A DNA stretch of 64,000 nt from Rotaria macrura (lineage: Eukaryota > Rotifera > Eurotatoria > Philodinida > Philodinidae), in NCBI GenBank assembly GCA_900239685.1, contig OENT01000056.1:198289-262288 (forward strand). Direction: 5' to 3'. Below, piece by piece: positions 24,067 to 35,704 of this stretch. The position numbers and the translations under genes were made by a program. Below the pieces are notes generated by a model. The model made no database searches, was not told the DNA's origin, and worked only from the letters and a program-made list of their open reading frames with translations. Position 1 is the first letter of the stretch, and each line of letters starts with the position of its first letter.

Positions 24067-26760
24067 ACATCGAAATAAATTTTAGGAGTAAGATTTAAAA
24101 ATTATTTTAATTTAGTAAAACATAATTATGCTATTATTAAGGTCAACACCATTTCATGATTATACAAAATACTTCGATTTAGTGTGAAGGTCGTCGGTGT
24201 GATGTTTCGTTGATGATTGTATCGATGTGTAACTATTGTCTTAAACACTTCATTTCTATGCTTAGAAAAAATAGATATTTGATCATGAAAGACTTTCGTT
24301 TTATAGTCGTCTCTCGAGAAGAAAAGCAAAGTTTAATAAATTACTCTTTGAATATTCTAAAATCGAAGACTACGGAATTTTTTTGTCAAAATAAAAATGA
24401 CAAAACATTCTTTTCTAATTCAGTGTTTGTAACTGTGTTTGAAACTAGACTTTGAAAAAGTAATCAATACAAAGACTTTTTTGTTTTATATTTTCAAATA
24501 ATATTTAACATGATGTCATGTTGTGACTCATATAGAGCATAACAAAGTAAAGACACAATATCTCGAAAAGTATCCTCTCATTTACATTTGTTGCGATTGA
24601 TAAATATTTATACAAATAGGTTCGCTGAAAAAATATTTATTATGTTAGCATTTATTGATAAAAATGACTGCCATGATATGTTATTGTTGTTTTTGAATAA
24701 GACTAAAAATTTAACTTACTAAAACAATAAAATTTAACAATCGCCATATTTATTTGTCTATGCCTGTCTAGAAATTTATGATGATCTTTGGTCAATCGTA
24801 TATATATATATATATAAGATCTGAATGCTTCTTTTGTGTGAAAATACAAATTAATAAGAGTCAAGTGAATAATACAGGCGTATTCACACATATACATACA
24901 TATACATGATGCAAACGTATCGTTCGAACGATCATAGCATGTCGTTACTTTCCTGTGTCTACCTATGTCATAGAAATTAGAGAAGAATATTGAGAGAGCA
25001 TTTTTGTTCGTTCTCTACTTGTACTTAGCATACTTCGTTCTTTCCTCATGTCGTCGTCGGTGATGATAGTATATCATAATTCTTATTTAGATAAAACCGA
25101 CCCATTTGCTTTTTACCAAGGTAGTCCAACGACAAACACGACCGTCTTTACGACTCTTTCAGTCTCCCATCCCATCATAAAAATGAGGTGAGGATGAGAG
25201 AGGAATAGTGGGGGAGAAAGAGAGGGAGGGAGAGAGAGAGAGAAAAAAGTATGATGATGACTTAGATGAAGACTCAACGAAAAGAGAAAGAAAAACAAAA
25301 GTTAGTATGCAGATGTATCTACAAATGTAAGTGTATGTCCCAGCATTTGACTGGCCATGTAATTCATCGTAGTAAGACTAGTCATAACGCATGAATAAGC
25401 AAGCCCAGTGTTACACTCGGCTGCTCGAATCAGAAAGCAAGTTAGAATAAAAACGAAGAACACGCACACACGTACATATATATATATATGTATATATACA
25501 TATAGGCATACATGAAAGCAAAGAGTGTCGATTCTTTCCAAAGAATCAATCTCATGATGTAGGCAAGCACAACTATGCAATACTTTGCCCATTGTCAACA
25601 AACACCACACTCACATATGCAGAACTGATGGTGAGTGGAATTGAGAAAAAGAGTAAAGTGATCGCTATGTACACCTAAGAAGAAGAGAATAGAAGACATA
25701 GACACCCGAGTGTTGCTGCAAACAATCTTTTACTTTGCTGGGGTACAAGCAACGCAACGGCAAAAGAAAAGAAATCAGCAATGTATGTGTCAAAAAACAC
25801 ATTCCCCATCCATTCTGCTTCTATAGAACGAAGGTCTGACTGATTAAAATAAATAAAAAGACGCTCGTTCGTTGCCTCTCGACGGCAGTAAGGCACCGAG
25901 AAATTCTAGACTCTTGTGTTTATCGCCAGCAAGGTGAAGTATAAAAAAAGAGAGAGACGGAGTAAAAGAAGGAAGAAGTGTCGCGTTGATTCTTATTCTA
26001 CATGGCTTACTTCAGTGATCTACCGTATAGGACTCAACTTTGTTGCCTGCGAGTGATCGCTTCCTGTTCTAATCGTGTAGATAACTATTTTTTCCCCAGT
26101 CCCGTTGCATTTCTCGTCGTCTTATGTTTTTTTTTACTCGTTTGTTATTGTTGTACGGAAGGTAAGGGTGATCGTGGTACTAGACATTACTTATTACAGA
26201 ATTTTCTCTTACTTTCTCAGTTCTTTTTTTTTGAAAAAAGACGGTGTCGACGACAGTGCGCACGAAGGAGGACGAAAATGCATTTTGCATATATATATAT
26301 ATATATATCTGGATTAAGAAGAAGCAAGCATAAAACAGAGACGTTAAAGAATAAAAAGAAGAAGAAAGGGAAGAAAGGAAGAAGAGAAATAATAATATGA
26401 ATAAAACTATGACTACATGGCGGTGGGACACTCCAAAAGTATAGCTCTCACTCATACTCTCGCTTTCAGTCACTTGCACAATGTAAAGACAGAAAGAGCA
26501 TGAAGGAGAGAACATCGGTGCTTGGCAACAACACACGTCGCATATGCCTACCCTATGCATCAGTGTGTCGTATTTAGTTTAGACTCTCTTGTTGTAACTT
26601 CTTTGATACCTTTTTTCAGTCACTCGTCGTTTTAAGGGAACTTGTTTTTTTTTTCTATCTTATAGATCGAACCATTTTCTTTCACTATTATTATTCCTGT
26701 TTTTCTTTTTGTTGTTCTCATATCTAACCAAGCACAATACATATTATAAATAAAAGAGTT
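24067..26760. other. Low-complexity intergenic region before the Myb/SANT-like gene
   Basis: Contains (AT)n runs near 24797-24816, 25477-25500 and 26287-26309, a GA-rich block at about 25200-25250, and purine-rich tracts up to 26400. Several open frames of 60 to 130 codons cross these repeats, but all are low-complexity or lack any domain. The 3' half probably contains the promoter of the gene at 26761. A pyrimidine tract with TTTTTTCAG near 26612-26620 could be a splice acceptor for its leader. Confidence 0.5.
25200..25250. repeat. GA-rich simple repeat
   Basis: A run of GAGA and GGGA units with a (GA)n core near 25230-25245. Position-only annotation. Confidence 0.7.
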
Positions 26761-27963
26761 ATGAACGATCAACCAACAGACTATTCTTCGATTGATTCGT
26801 TCCATGTAGGTCGTCGACGTAAACCAAATTTTACTGAACATGAAGTTTTGAATATAATCGATCAATATGATGTCTATAAAGAATTGTTACATTCCCGTGA
26901 AGCATCCAAAAGTGTTATCGCACAAAAACAAGCTATATGGAAACAAATAACCGATAATCTCAATGCAACATATCCACAAGTTGAAAGAACTGTTGATGAT
27001 GTACGACGGAAATGGAAAAAATTACAAAGTGAAGCTAAACGTGAAGTAGCCGCTAATCGTGCAGCACAAGCATCTGGTACAACAACGTCAGTTTCAAATA
27101 AACAATTGAATCTATATAATCGTATTTTAACTATTTGCCGTCCGGCATCAATATCATCTCACTATCCCCCTGGTGTTTTACAACACCAACCAGTATTACA
27201 ACAACAATCAAATTTAAACCATAATAATAATAATAATGACATATCATTTAATGAACAGGTTAGTTTTTCAATCGTAAATTGTCAAAAAAGCAAACAGAAA
27301 CATCTTGCTCATAGTAGTTTGCAAAATTTATTTCATTTCTTAATTTAGTCATCAGATAAAGTCGATTCTCCATCATCAGATCTTGCTAATGGTGTCAGTG
27401 GTCAATTAGATTCTCCAGGTGATGAAAGTGCTAGTCTACTTGGTAATGAAGACAATTCACGAAGTCCAATAGCAAACTTTCAAACGACATCGAATATTCC
27501 ATCACAACAAACGAATTCATCAACAATAGCAATATCAAGTAATGGTCAAGTATCGAAACGTACATTAGATAAACGACGTAAACTATTGAAATCATCCGTC
27601 AATCAACAAATCGTTAATAATACAAATAAATCCAATGGACAACAACAAAATTCACTCCGTTATGAATCGTTAACCAAACGTAAACGTATACTTGAATTAA
27701 CAACTCAAAAACTTGTCAATGATAAACAGGTATTATTAATTGAAAAGAAAAATATTGATGTTAAATTAGCAGCAAATGAATGTGAGAATAAACGTATTGC
27801 CATTGAAAAACGTCGTGTAGACATTCAACTACAAAAATTTCAATGTGAAACCACATTATCAACAAATGGTAATAATAATAATAATAATAATACGAATTTA
27901 TCTGATCAAGAAGATCATGATGACAATGATAGTCTAGATGATATGAGTGATTTCAATGAGTAG
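26761..27963 (+). CDS. Myb/SANT-like DNA-binding protein (NAIF1/FSBP type)
   Basis: A probable nuclear DNA-binding regulator. Two exons, 26761-27258 and 27349-27963, join in phase 0 to 370 residues. Residues 18-100 form a Myb/SANT-like trihelix domain of the kind found in NAIF1 and fibrinogen silencer-binding protein. It opens with RRRKPNFTEHEVLNII and its third helix has TVDDVRRKWKKLQSEAKRE. The middle is rich in Asn, Gln and Ser. The C-terminal third holds a charged coiled coil (RKRILELTTQKLVNDKQVLL and on) that probably dimerises, then an Asn run and an acidic tail. Many transposase-derived proteins carry this domain (Harbinger-type MYB partners), so domestication is possible. No transposase lies beside it here. 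It converges on the CISD3-like gene. Confidence 0.85.
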
Positions 27964-28659
27964 GTTATATTGTACTTGCACAAGTATATATATATATATA
28001 TATATGTTTTCTTATTACTATTGCGAAAGCCGTCCACTTCTTTGTTCTTCTTCTTTTTTTCGTCTTGTTTTATTTCTATTTGCTATTCCCGAATCTCTTT
28101 CTTGTTGTTTTCTTTCTATCTAGCAACAGTGTGATATTTTTTTTTCTTTCGTTTTATTTTATGCGTACCCTTGTGATACTCACAGACAGAACAGAACAAA
28201 GGCTAAATAGCAAAGCACAACAGAATATTATTGTGATACATTTTCTTGTTTTTTTCTTTTTTTACCCATATTCAAATTTGATGCAACAAATCCTTGTTCT
28301 TTCTAAAACAATGCACAATCTATACACACGTACTCACAAAGTGTCTTGTTTTTGATATTTGTTTAATTCTTTAAATGTTTTTTTGTTTTGTTTCTTTTTC
28401 TAATATTGACTACACTGTACATGTGCATGCATCTTTTACGCATTTTTTTTCTCTCTGCGTACATTTTTCAACGCATTCCTTATGCTACATTTTTTTGCGT
28501 ATGTACATGTGCGTGCATGTGTGTCTTTGCTGTCCGAAAATGAGAGAAAAATAATACACACACAACGATGGAAAATTTATTTCATTGATATATTTTTATA
28601 CGCTCGTCTTATAACGATATTCTTGTATTTTTATTGATGTTAAAAGATCTATATTTCAG
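27964..28659. other. Convergent 3' intergenic region
   Basis: T-rich sequence between the stop codons of the Myb/SANT-like gene and the CISD3-like gene, with an (AT)n run near 27988-28004. It should hold both 3' UTRs. A TTTATT at 28630-28635 reads as AATAAA for the minus-strand gene, 25 bases past its stop. No coding is supported. Confidence 0.55.
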
Positions 28660-31448
28660 TTACCAATCAGGTACAAAGCCACATTGTTGACAAAGCTTTT
28701 TATCGCCAACTTTAGGATGCATTTGTTTTAATGGACAATCTTCAATTTGTTTTCGAATCGTAGTTGTTAAGCCAATATGAGTTGCATCACAAATAGGTGT
28801 ACTTCTCGTATATTTACACGCACATAATAAATATACGGATTGATTGCGTTCCGGAACTGTCCATTTAAGTGGATGAAACGATGTACCTTTATGTGAACCT
28901 TTAAAAACAAAACATCTTACGATTATTCAAGAGTAAGACGACTATTATTCTTTTTATATTCAGCATTGACCGACGAAGAAGCAGTACTCTTATGCATTTC
29001 ATTTTAACTCGTTCTTCCACAGTAGGATATTTGGATGCAGTACTATCGAAAATGTTAGTAATTGAAGCATTATTTTCAAGGTGTTCTTGTTTCTTTTTTT
29101 AAATCTTGACTATCGAAACATTACTTAATATTAGATTTGATGACATCATAATTTTAGTATGCTGATATGAGTTAAGTATGATTTGTTTAAGATTTTGTAC
29201 AGCAGAATTCGTTTTTTTCTGTTTAACTAGTATCGCCTGAAACGGAAAGAGGAGATTTGTTTGTCATTCGTCATATATGAAGTGAATGTCATCTAAACGT
29301 CTCGATTTTTCTAGTAAAAACTTTGATGAATTTGAAAATTAGTTCATAATCGAAAGTTAATATAAAAGAACTATGCTCTAGGTAAATTTAGACGGATTTT
29401 TTTCTAGTAAATTAATTAAGAAATCACGTCTATAATGAAGAATGTATTTAACAGATGACATACCTGACTTTCTAAGAGAATGCGCTTAAAATAAATGAAA
29501 ACTGAAGCTTATGTTGTTTTTACGTTATTTTAATCGTGAAAAGTTTTCTGATTACTTGAACGGTGGATGTTGTATGAGAAAACTTGTCGATTATGAACGA
29601 AAAAATGAAAAGAAATCTTATTGGAAAACCTATTGGAACATGTCATTGATATAAATATGATACTGTGAAGCAGAGACTTATTTATTATGAAAGCGAATAA
29701 CTTCTGTAAGTATAAATTTTATTTCTTCAGTACATCATTTATCTTAACTAGACATGTGTCGCTATTCATATTAAAGTGAATATCATCGATTGACTTATGA
29801 TGTAGTTAACTTGTCCTTTTGTTGTTCAACGCTTGAAGAAAGGTAAGTACGCTTTCTAAAAACGAACTTATCTTAATTTACATGTACGTTAATTTAAATC
29901 ATTTTGATTCAGTCAAGAATTGAACTGAACCATTGCTAAGATCAGTTGGAAAAGTTATCAGTTGTTGTTAACCATTAAGAATTATTCAAATAGTTCTCTT
30001 TTCTAAATACTGAAATCAATATCTTACCATTTTTCTCATAGCAAATTTTTCCAACAATCAATAAAAAAAAACTGAAGAGATAATTTATTATCTAACCATA
30101 GTATTCGATGTGTAATAAGTAATTACATGAACAATAAAATCGATCTGATTGATAGTCTCAGCATCAATTCATACTGTGTTCATAGATAGATTTCATCGAA
30201 TGGGTGCGAAGTATAAATTAATCTTTAGAATATCTCGAACTTCTACATGTATGCAAACTGAATTTTCAACCAAGAACGTACACAAGATTATATTGTTTGT
30301 CTCAAGTTCAGTTCGAACAGGTATTCTTCGTGTAACATACAATATATTTTAGTATGTATGCAATACAATCACGTAGAATTATTATTTTTAATTGAAAATT
30401 GCATCATATTCAAAGAAACAATGAATAAATTGTTCTGCGAAGAATTGTTCGAAAATTTCTTCTTACAGCTTTCATCCTTCAACAAGTAAAAACTTCACAA
30501 GCATTGATAGAATACGAATATTCCGATTTCATACGAAGGAAAACGGCGAGACTTCGACCTACTATATATCTAACGAAGAATGTATGTTCGACAGTATTCC
30601 GAAATAAATAATAAATGTCTCAAGAAATCCCTATTTATGCGATAGAAATTGAACTCAATCATGTTTGAAATTGTTATACGAAAAATATATTTAAGAAAAA
30701 TTACCAATTGATCAGCAGCTTCTATTGTTAAACATCGACTATTGCTCTTTACTTTTCTCTAAACGAGAAGACTTATCTTCAGAAAATCTCTGACAAAGTA
30801 CGCCCGAAACACGAAACAAACATATACGGTCATGAACATGGTGACGATTTGTTGTATACAGTATAATTATTCAGAAATCTCAAAATTTCAAAGGAGATAT
30901 AGAAAATTTGATAACGAACTTACAGAAATAAGTCGTCCACTTCATGTACCAGTACGATACATAACCAAGACGAAGACTATCGGATTTTAAATAATAGGGT
31001 AAAAATGAAACAAAGTGTACTATTTTTCGTCCAAAGTATAAAATACAGTACTTTCCTAAGTTCATAAGTACCTTCGGTACTTTTCTTGAGGTACTTAAAG
31101 TTAAAATCATTACTGGAAATTTTAGTTGAAAGATCATTCAGTGATATATAAAGGTATTTTTAAATGTAAAAATGCATACCATCACACCACGGTTGATTTT
31201 TACTTAACCCGCATGTGCACCATAGTTTAACTTCACCAGGTTTTAAATCTCTCATTGAACATGGTCCATACTTAAACAAAATAGATATGAAATAGTTTTT
31301 GTTTTATGAATTTCAACAGGACTTGATATCATCACAAAAGGTCAAGATTTAATTACATTCAAATCATCGATAATTAAATTATTTAATCAATTTTTCTTTT
31401 GTTTACCGTCGGACAATGAGGTTTTAGTATTGATTGATGATCAGTCAT
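28660..31448 (-). CDS. CISD3: CISD3-type double CDGSH iron-sulfur protein
   Basis: CISD3 (Miner2) family proteins bind two 2Fe-2S clusters and act in mitochondrial iron and redox handling. Three minus-strand exons, 31448-31407, 31270-31180 and 28898-28660, join in phase to 123 residues; human CISD3 is 127. The first CDGSH motif is split by the last intron: [14 protein letters not shown] then [12 protein letters not shown], giving the three-Cys one-His ligand set. The second is [16 protein letters not shown], in which the usual DGSH or DGTH reads DATH; the ligands are kept. A further CQQCGF pair lies near the C-terminus. The N-terminus ([12 protein letters not shown]) is short and not an obvious mitochondrial presequence. 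Intron 2 is 2.3 kb, long for this locus, and its content was not recognised. Confidence 0.93.
28899..31179 (-). other. Large intron of the CISD3-like gene
   Basis: 2.3 kb of AT-rich DNA between exons 2 and 3. The open frames seen on both strands are short and show no domain or signal. No inverted or tandem repeat stood out. Confidence 0.5.
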
Positions 31449-31777
31449 TATAGTAAAAATTATGATTCATATGTTGTCATGGCGACTATCTATCTATCCA
31501 ATGAAAAACTTAGCACGTAAAACCTTCTTATTGATCACATTTGTTTTTTGATCACATTTTCTTACAATCACGATGTATTTTCAATGAATCTTTGTTTTTT
31601 ATTAGAATGAAATCGTTGATATTAAAAAAGAAAATAAAACATAAACACATTCAATCCATAAAATATTAATTGGATCGAAGAAAAGCTGACCCATCTTAGT
31701 TAGTTCATATACACAAATCAACTCCTATAGGTTTTATTTTTCATTGTATACAAACATTTCAATTGATTTTATTTCAG

Positions 31778-31785
31778 ATCATCAG
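31778..31785 (+). promoter_or_regulatory. Splice acceptor immediately before the eL36 start
   Basis: TTTTATTTCAG ends at 31777 and the start codon is 8 bases further on. The leader between is ATCATCAG. It is either the end of an ordinary 5' UTR intron or a spliced-leader trans-splice site. Confidence 0.5.
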
Positions 31786-32259
31786 ATGGCACCGGAAGCA
31801 CCAAAACCCGCTAAGGAACCATTTGTTCCTAAATATGAAATAGCAGCTGGTCTTCACAAAGGTCACAAATTGGAAAAATTCGTACCGAAAAATGTTCGAC
31901 CAACGCGTCGTACAAATGTAATAATTCTATTCTACTGTATTTTCTTAGTATATATTTGCTTTTATTGTTCACTAGAAAAAAAGTAAACGAGTGAAATTTG
32001 TTCGTGATCTCGTACGTGAAATTGTTGGTTTCATGCCATATGAACGACGAGCAATGGAATTGATGAAAGTCGGCCGTGATAAACGTGCCTTTAAATATGT
32101 CAAAGCACGTGTATGTTATTAGGATATTAACTCATCGTATTTCTACTTAACGTAACTGTATTTATGTTCATATTTTAGTTAGGAAGCCATCAACGAGCAA
32201 AAAAGAAACGTGATGAACTTCAAGGAGCTATTCTCGCACAACGCAAAGCTCATAAATAA
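31786..32259 (+). CDS. RPL36: Ribosomal protein eL36
   Basis: A structural protein of the 60S ribosomal subunit. Exons 31786-31917, 31976-32110 and 32179-32259 join in phase 0 to 115 residues; the human protein is 105. The family core is plain: GLHKGHK near the N-terminus, then [20 protein letters not shown] and a basic C-terminus with [11 protein letters not shown] and QRKAHK. The N-terminus has a Pro/Ala/Lys-rich extension of about a dozen residues ([18 protein letters not shown]) in place of the short start in human. A pyrimidine-rich leader and a splice acceptor precede the start. RPABC4 begins 138 bp after its stop on the same strand. Confidence 0.96.
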
Positions 32260-32388
32260 AATTATTCAAAATCTTTGTTTATGCTTTGTTTTAAAAAAGA
32301 AAATAAATATTAGAAAAATCGAAATAAAGATTGAACAGGAAACACCATTGATAAATACACACATGGACATTTGGTTTTTTCTGTTTTA

Positions 32389-32397
32389 GATCTAAAA
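32389..32397 (+). promoter_or_regulatory. Splice acceptor immediately before the RPABC4 start
   Basis: TTTTTTCTGTTTTAG ends at 32389, then ATCTAAAA leads to the ATG. The intergenic gap to eL36 is only 138 bp, which leaves little room for a promoter plus an intron. This suggests trans-splicing of a polycistronic transcript. Confidence 0.5.
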
Positions 32398-32701
32398 ATG
32401 GAAAGAACACCAATACATGATCCATCAATGACACCATCACCGAATACTACATCTAATAGTACAACAGCAAATCATCCTAGTCAAAGTTCATCGAAATCAA
32501 TGTCCTATATATGTGGTGAATGTCATAAAGACAATGAACTGAAATCTACTGATGTTATTCGATGTAAAGAAGAGAATTAAAAATTTCAAGTCATGTTTTT
32601 CCTATCGACGATATTTTTTATCTATTCTAGGTAATGAGTGTGGCTATCGAATATTGTATAAAAAGCGAACAAAACGATTACTCGTCTATGATGCCAGATA
32701 A
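32398..32701 (+). CDS. POLR2K: RNA polymerases I/II/III subunit RPABC4 (RPB12)
   Basis: A small zinc-ribbon subunit shared by all three nuclear RNA polymerases. Exons 32398-32563 and 32631-32701 join in phase 1 to 78 residues; the human protein is 58. The conserved part reads [20 protein letters not shown] then [15 protein letters not shown], ending VYDAR. The two CxxC pairs bind zinc and the intron interrupts the codon of the third cysteine. The first 35 or so residues are a Ser/Thr/Asn/Pro-rich extension not present in human. A splice acceptor (CTGTTTTAG) ends nine bases before the ATG. A polyadenylation hexamer lies near 32743. Confidence 0.96.
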
Positions 32702-32759
32702 TTGATTATTGTTACCTTTTTTCTTTGTATTTAATACAGAATAAAAAAAGGGTTAGATA

Positions 32760-33276
32760 CATCTGTTGTGATTTAAATAATCGAAATTTGAATAAAAATG
32801 AAACTATATTCACTGGGTTAGTACACTGATCACAAAAAGATCGATGGAAGTTTCAAAACAGACTAAACTATAGATTTGATTCAATGAGTTCTTACTAAAA
32901 ACAAAATGATAATATTTCGCACTTTCTGATCCAGGAAATTTGCACTTTGTCAAGATAAAATTTTGTTTTCAAAAATAAAAGTTTGATTCTCGTATTCTTC
33001 TTCACATCTAAATCTGATGAATTCCTTCAGATATACGAAAAACAGAACAATCAATACGTTCACATATATCCTGCTTCTTAGTCTGAACTAAATTCTTTGA
33101 GTGTTTCACGAATTAAGAACCAAGAGAAAAGCGTGATACAACTGATCCATCGCTTTCGAATGTTTCTATCTATTTATAATGATTTGCCATATCTACTGTT
33201 ACGACTTACACCAATAATCTTGTTTGCCAGATTTTCACAAACTCGCTTGCTGTACTATATAGTTTCGAAGAGCTGC
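32760..33276. other. Intergenic region after RPABC4
   Basis: AT-rich sequence without recognised coding or repeats. It leads into the transposon cluster. Confidence 0.5.
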
Positions 33277-34154
33277 TTAAGCCCCCCCTGCCTCAAAAAA
33301 GTCGATTTTCGTCAAAAAAATGAAAATTGAGATAACAACATCAGGTGATAGCCCATGTTCTGCTCTTTCAGAATTACTATAGTTTCTTCTCCAAAGACAA
33401 TTTTTTGACCGAAATTTTTAGTGATCTTTGAGAGGTTCTCTATGTCAAAAACGATTTTTTAAAATTAGGTTTTTGATCTCTACTTACTGATTAATTAATT
33501 AATAATTAATTAAGCGCTCAGCATGTGCAGAATTAAAAGTTACGCATGACGAGATTGGTCAAATCCTCAAAAACCGCGTGAAAATTGAGAAAATTTAAAA
33601 AAACAGCAAAAAATTATCGAAAAAATGTTTTAATGTTTTTCTCAAAATCATGTTTTTCCATTTTCCATCCTAGTTATTTTGCCTTCAACTATGTTTTTTC
33701 GAAAATTTTTTTAACCATTCGATAGAGCATGCAAAGACGCAGGGCATCCGGTGCCCCGATGTTTGAAAAAGCTTTTTTTTATGCCCAAAAAAGATCGCCC
33801 ACAAAATTCACTTGCAGTTTTTTGGCCTTTTTTCAAGGACTTTGAATTGTGGAAACTTTTTTGGCTTACAGAATGGACTTTTTTAAAAATCAAACCACGA
33901 GATGCCCTGCATCTTTGCGTGCTCTATCGAATGGTAAAAAGCATTTTTCGAAAAAACATAGTTGAAGGCAAAATAACTAGGATGGAAAATGGGTCATTTT
34001 TAACCAGTGTTCACTTAATAACTTCCTTAAACTTGCATATTTCGGGCTGAAATTTTTATCGTAGGCTAGCTGCTCCAGTCCTAACATATTCTGAAAATTT
34101 CAGCCAATTTGGACTTTGACGAAAATCGGCTTTTGAGGGGGGGGGGCGGCTTAA
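33277..34154. mobile_element. TTAA-flanked foldback element (piggyBac-like MITE)
   Basis: The left end reads TTAAGCCCCCCCTGCCTC and the right end reads GAGGGGGGGGGGCGGCTTAA. Terminal inverted repeats of about 40 bp continue inward with GTCGATTTTCGTC and its complement. TTAA at both borders is the target duplication of piggyBac transposases. Inside is a second, longer inverted repeat: 33659-33748 against 33901-33990, about 90 bp each, nearly perfect. No transposase is encoded; the open frame at 33751-34050 runs through the inner palindrome and is not a gene. Confidence 0.85.
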
Positions 34155-34621
34155 CAAAGAATCATAACTGTCTCAAATCAGATCTTTTATGTTCTAATTT
34201 TCTGGCAGTCATAACAAAGACATGTGCAAAAAGTATCCTCAGATTCAACATGGTTGGTAGAAACCATAACTGTTCAATCATTTTGAAGAGAACTTTCAAG
34301 GGTCAGATTTTTCGACCTTGAATTTCATTCGAATAATATTTGACTTGCCAAATGAGAATGATTAGAACATTGAAACTGTTCTGATGCATCTTATTCTCGA
34401 TTTTGCGTCGTAATAAAAAAAAACTTTCTTTTAACAGACCTTGAAAGGAATCAAATGGTGAATTTTATCCTATGATATCCAAATCTAGAAAAAGAAAACC
34501 TAGAGAAGTTATTGACGAAAGACGGATTAGTCATCCGTCAATTGACTAGTTTCGATAACAATATCGGAGATGCTGTTCAGAACTTTTCATTTCTCTTCCT
34601 TGAGCACTTATCGATGGGTGA

Positions 34622-34697
34622 AAGTAGTAGCGGCGCCAGAAATTCCCTTGAGGGTGGACTGAACAAACCCCATCCCATCGCTGACGCCGCCACTAGA
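34622..34697. repeat. Short GC-rich inverted-repeat fragment
   Basis: AGTAGCGGCGCCAG at about 34625 is answered by CTGACGCCGCCACTAG ending near 34696. This GC-rich piece stands out from its AT-rich surroundings and looks like the two ends of a transposon with the middle deleted. Confidence 0.5.
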
Positions 34698-35296
34698 TGA
34701 AAAATTTTAAAAATAAAAGTAAAAACTTTAAAATCTATACCCCTGGAAAAAATAAACGTTCCTCTGTGTTTTGAGGATATTGTTATCAAATCAACATATT
34801 TTATGAAAGGTAATGACATATTCTGAAAGTCCGTGAAATTTTACATGATCCTGCATATTTAGATTTTTACTCAGATCGATATGTAAAAAAATTATTCTAA
34901 TGAAATGAACACAGTTTTCGCACCTGATTTCCACACACTTAATATAATCATTGCCATCTCGCACATTTTTTCAAGATTGTTTTGGTGTTAAAAATAAGCT
35001 GTAGAAAAAGCAATCACGTATTCTGATAGAGCTTGAAACGTTCTATCATCCCATACACTTATCTATTTTCTGATATTTATTCGTTAAGCAATAGTTAAAA
35101 ATTAGTAAATGTAATCACAATTGACAAGTACTAAAATTTTACTATTCTTTTATCCTTTTTCTTGAATTGGTTTTCCGAATCAAATTAGTATTACAAAAGA
35201 AATTATACCAACCGATAGCGCGTAAAATTCTCTATCAATCTATATATTTTTATGCAAACTTAAGTTATTTTTGTATCTCTTAATCGTGGACGACCA

Positions 35297-35532
35297 CACT
35301 GTAAAAAAAAGGGCACATTAATATACCCTTTAAGGGTTTATGAAAATGCAACGTATAATAAACCCTTTTTCCGTTTATGAAATTTTTCATAAACCCTTCG
35401 AGGGTTTATCATCAGGTTTAAAATACCCTAAAGGGTTTATGAAAAATTTCATAAACGGAAAAAGGGTTTATTATACGTTGCATTTTCATAAACCCTTAAA
35501 GGGTATATTAATGTGCCCTTTTTTTTACAGTG
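35297..35532. mobile_element. Palindromic MITE nested in a transposase remnant
   Basis: A 236 bp near-perfect palindrome with ends CACTGTAAAA and TTTTACAGTG. Repeats of the unit AAACCCTT and its complement fill the arms. It interrupts the transposase frame directly after residues GDVTERDGRA. The CACTG ends recall CACTA-type elements, but I could not define a target duplication. Confidence 0.88.
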
Positions 35533-35704
35533 CACGTCCATCTCGTTCTGTAACATCACCTGTTTCATCATATAATCGTAGAATTCTACGTACAGTTAGA
35601 ATTGAACAATCAATAATAACACCTATCTGAGATGGAACTACGTTTCGATCAAAGTATAATGAAATTATTCGCCATCGATCACGAACAGACAAATGTCCAG
35701 TCAT
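35533..35704 (-). pseudogene. Transposase N-terminal remnant (helix-turn-helix)
   Basis: A minus-strand frame beginning MTGHLSVRDRWRIISLYF and running through an HTH segment (IGVIIDCSILTVRRILRLYD) to GDVTERDGRA, where the nested palindrome cuts it. This is the paired/homeodomain-like N-terminal DNA-binding part of Tc1/mariner-type transposases. Past the insertion the frame resumes for about 11 codons (GRPRLRD) and meets a stop, and no DDE catalytic part is present. The element is therefore non-autonomous. Confidence 0.75.

Noticed and set aside
24126-26560. Many frames of 60 to 132 codons on both strands
   Set aside because: Low-complexity repeats (AT, GA, poly-purine) produce long frames by composition; none has a domain.
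33751-34050. A 99-codon frame in the TTAA element
   Set aside because: It runs across the inner palindrome and its mirror frame exists on the other strand; not a gene.
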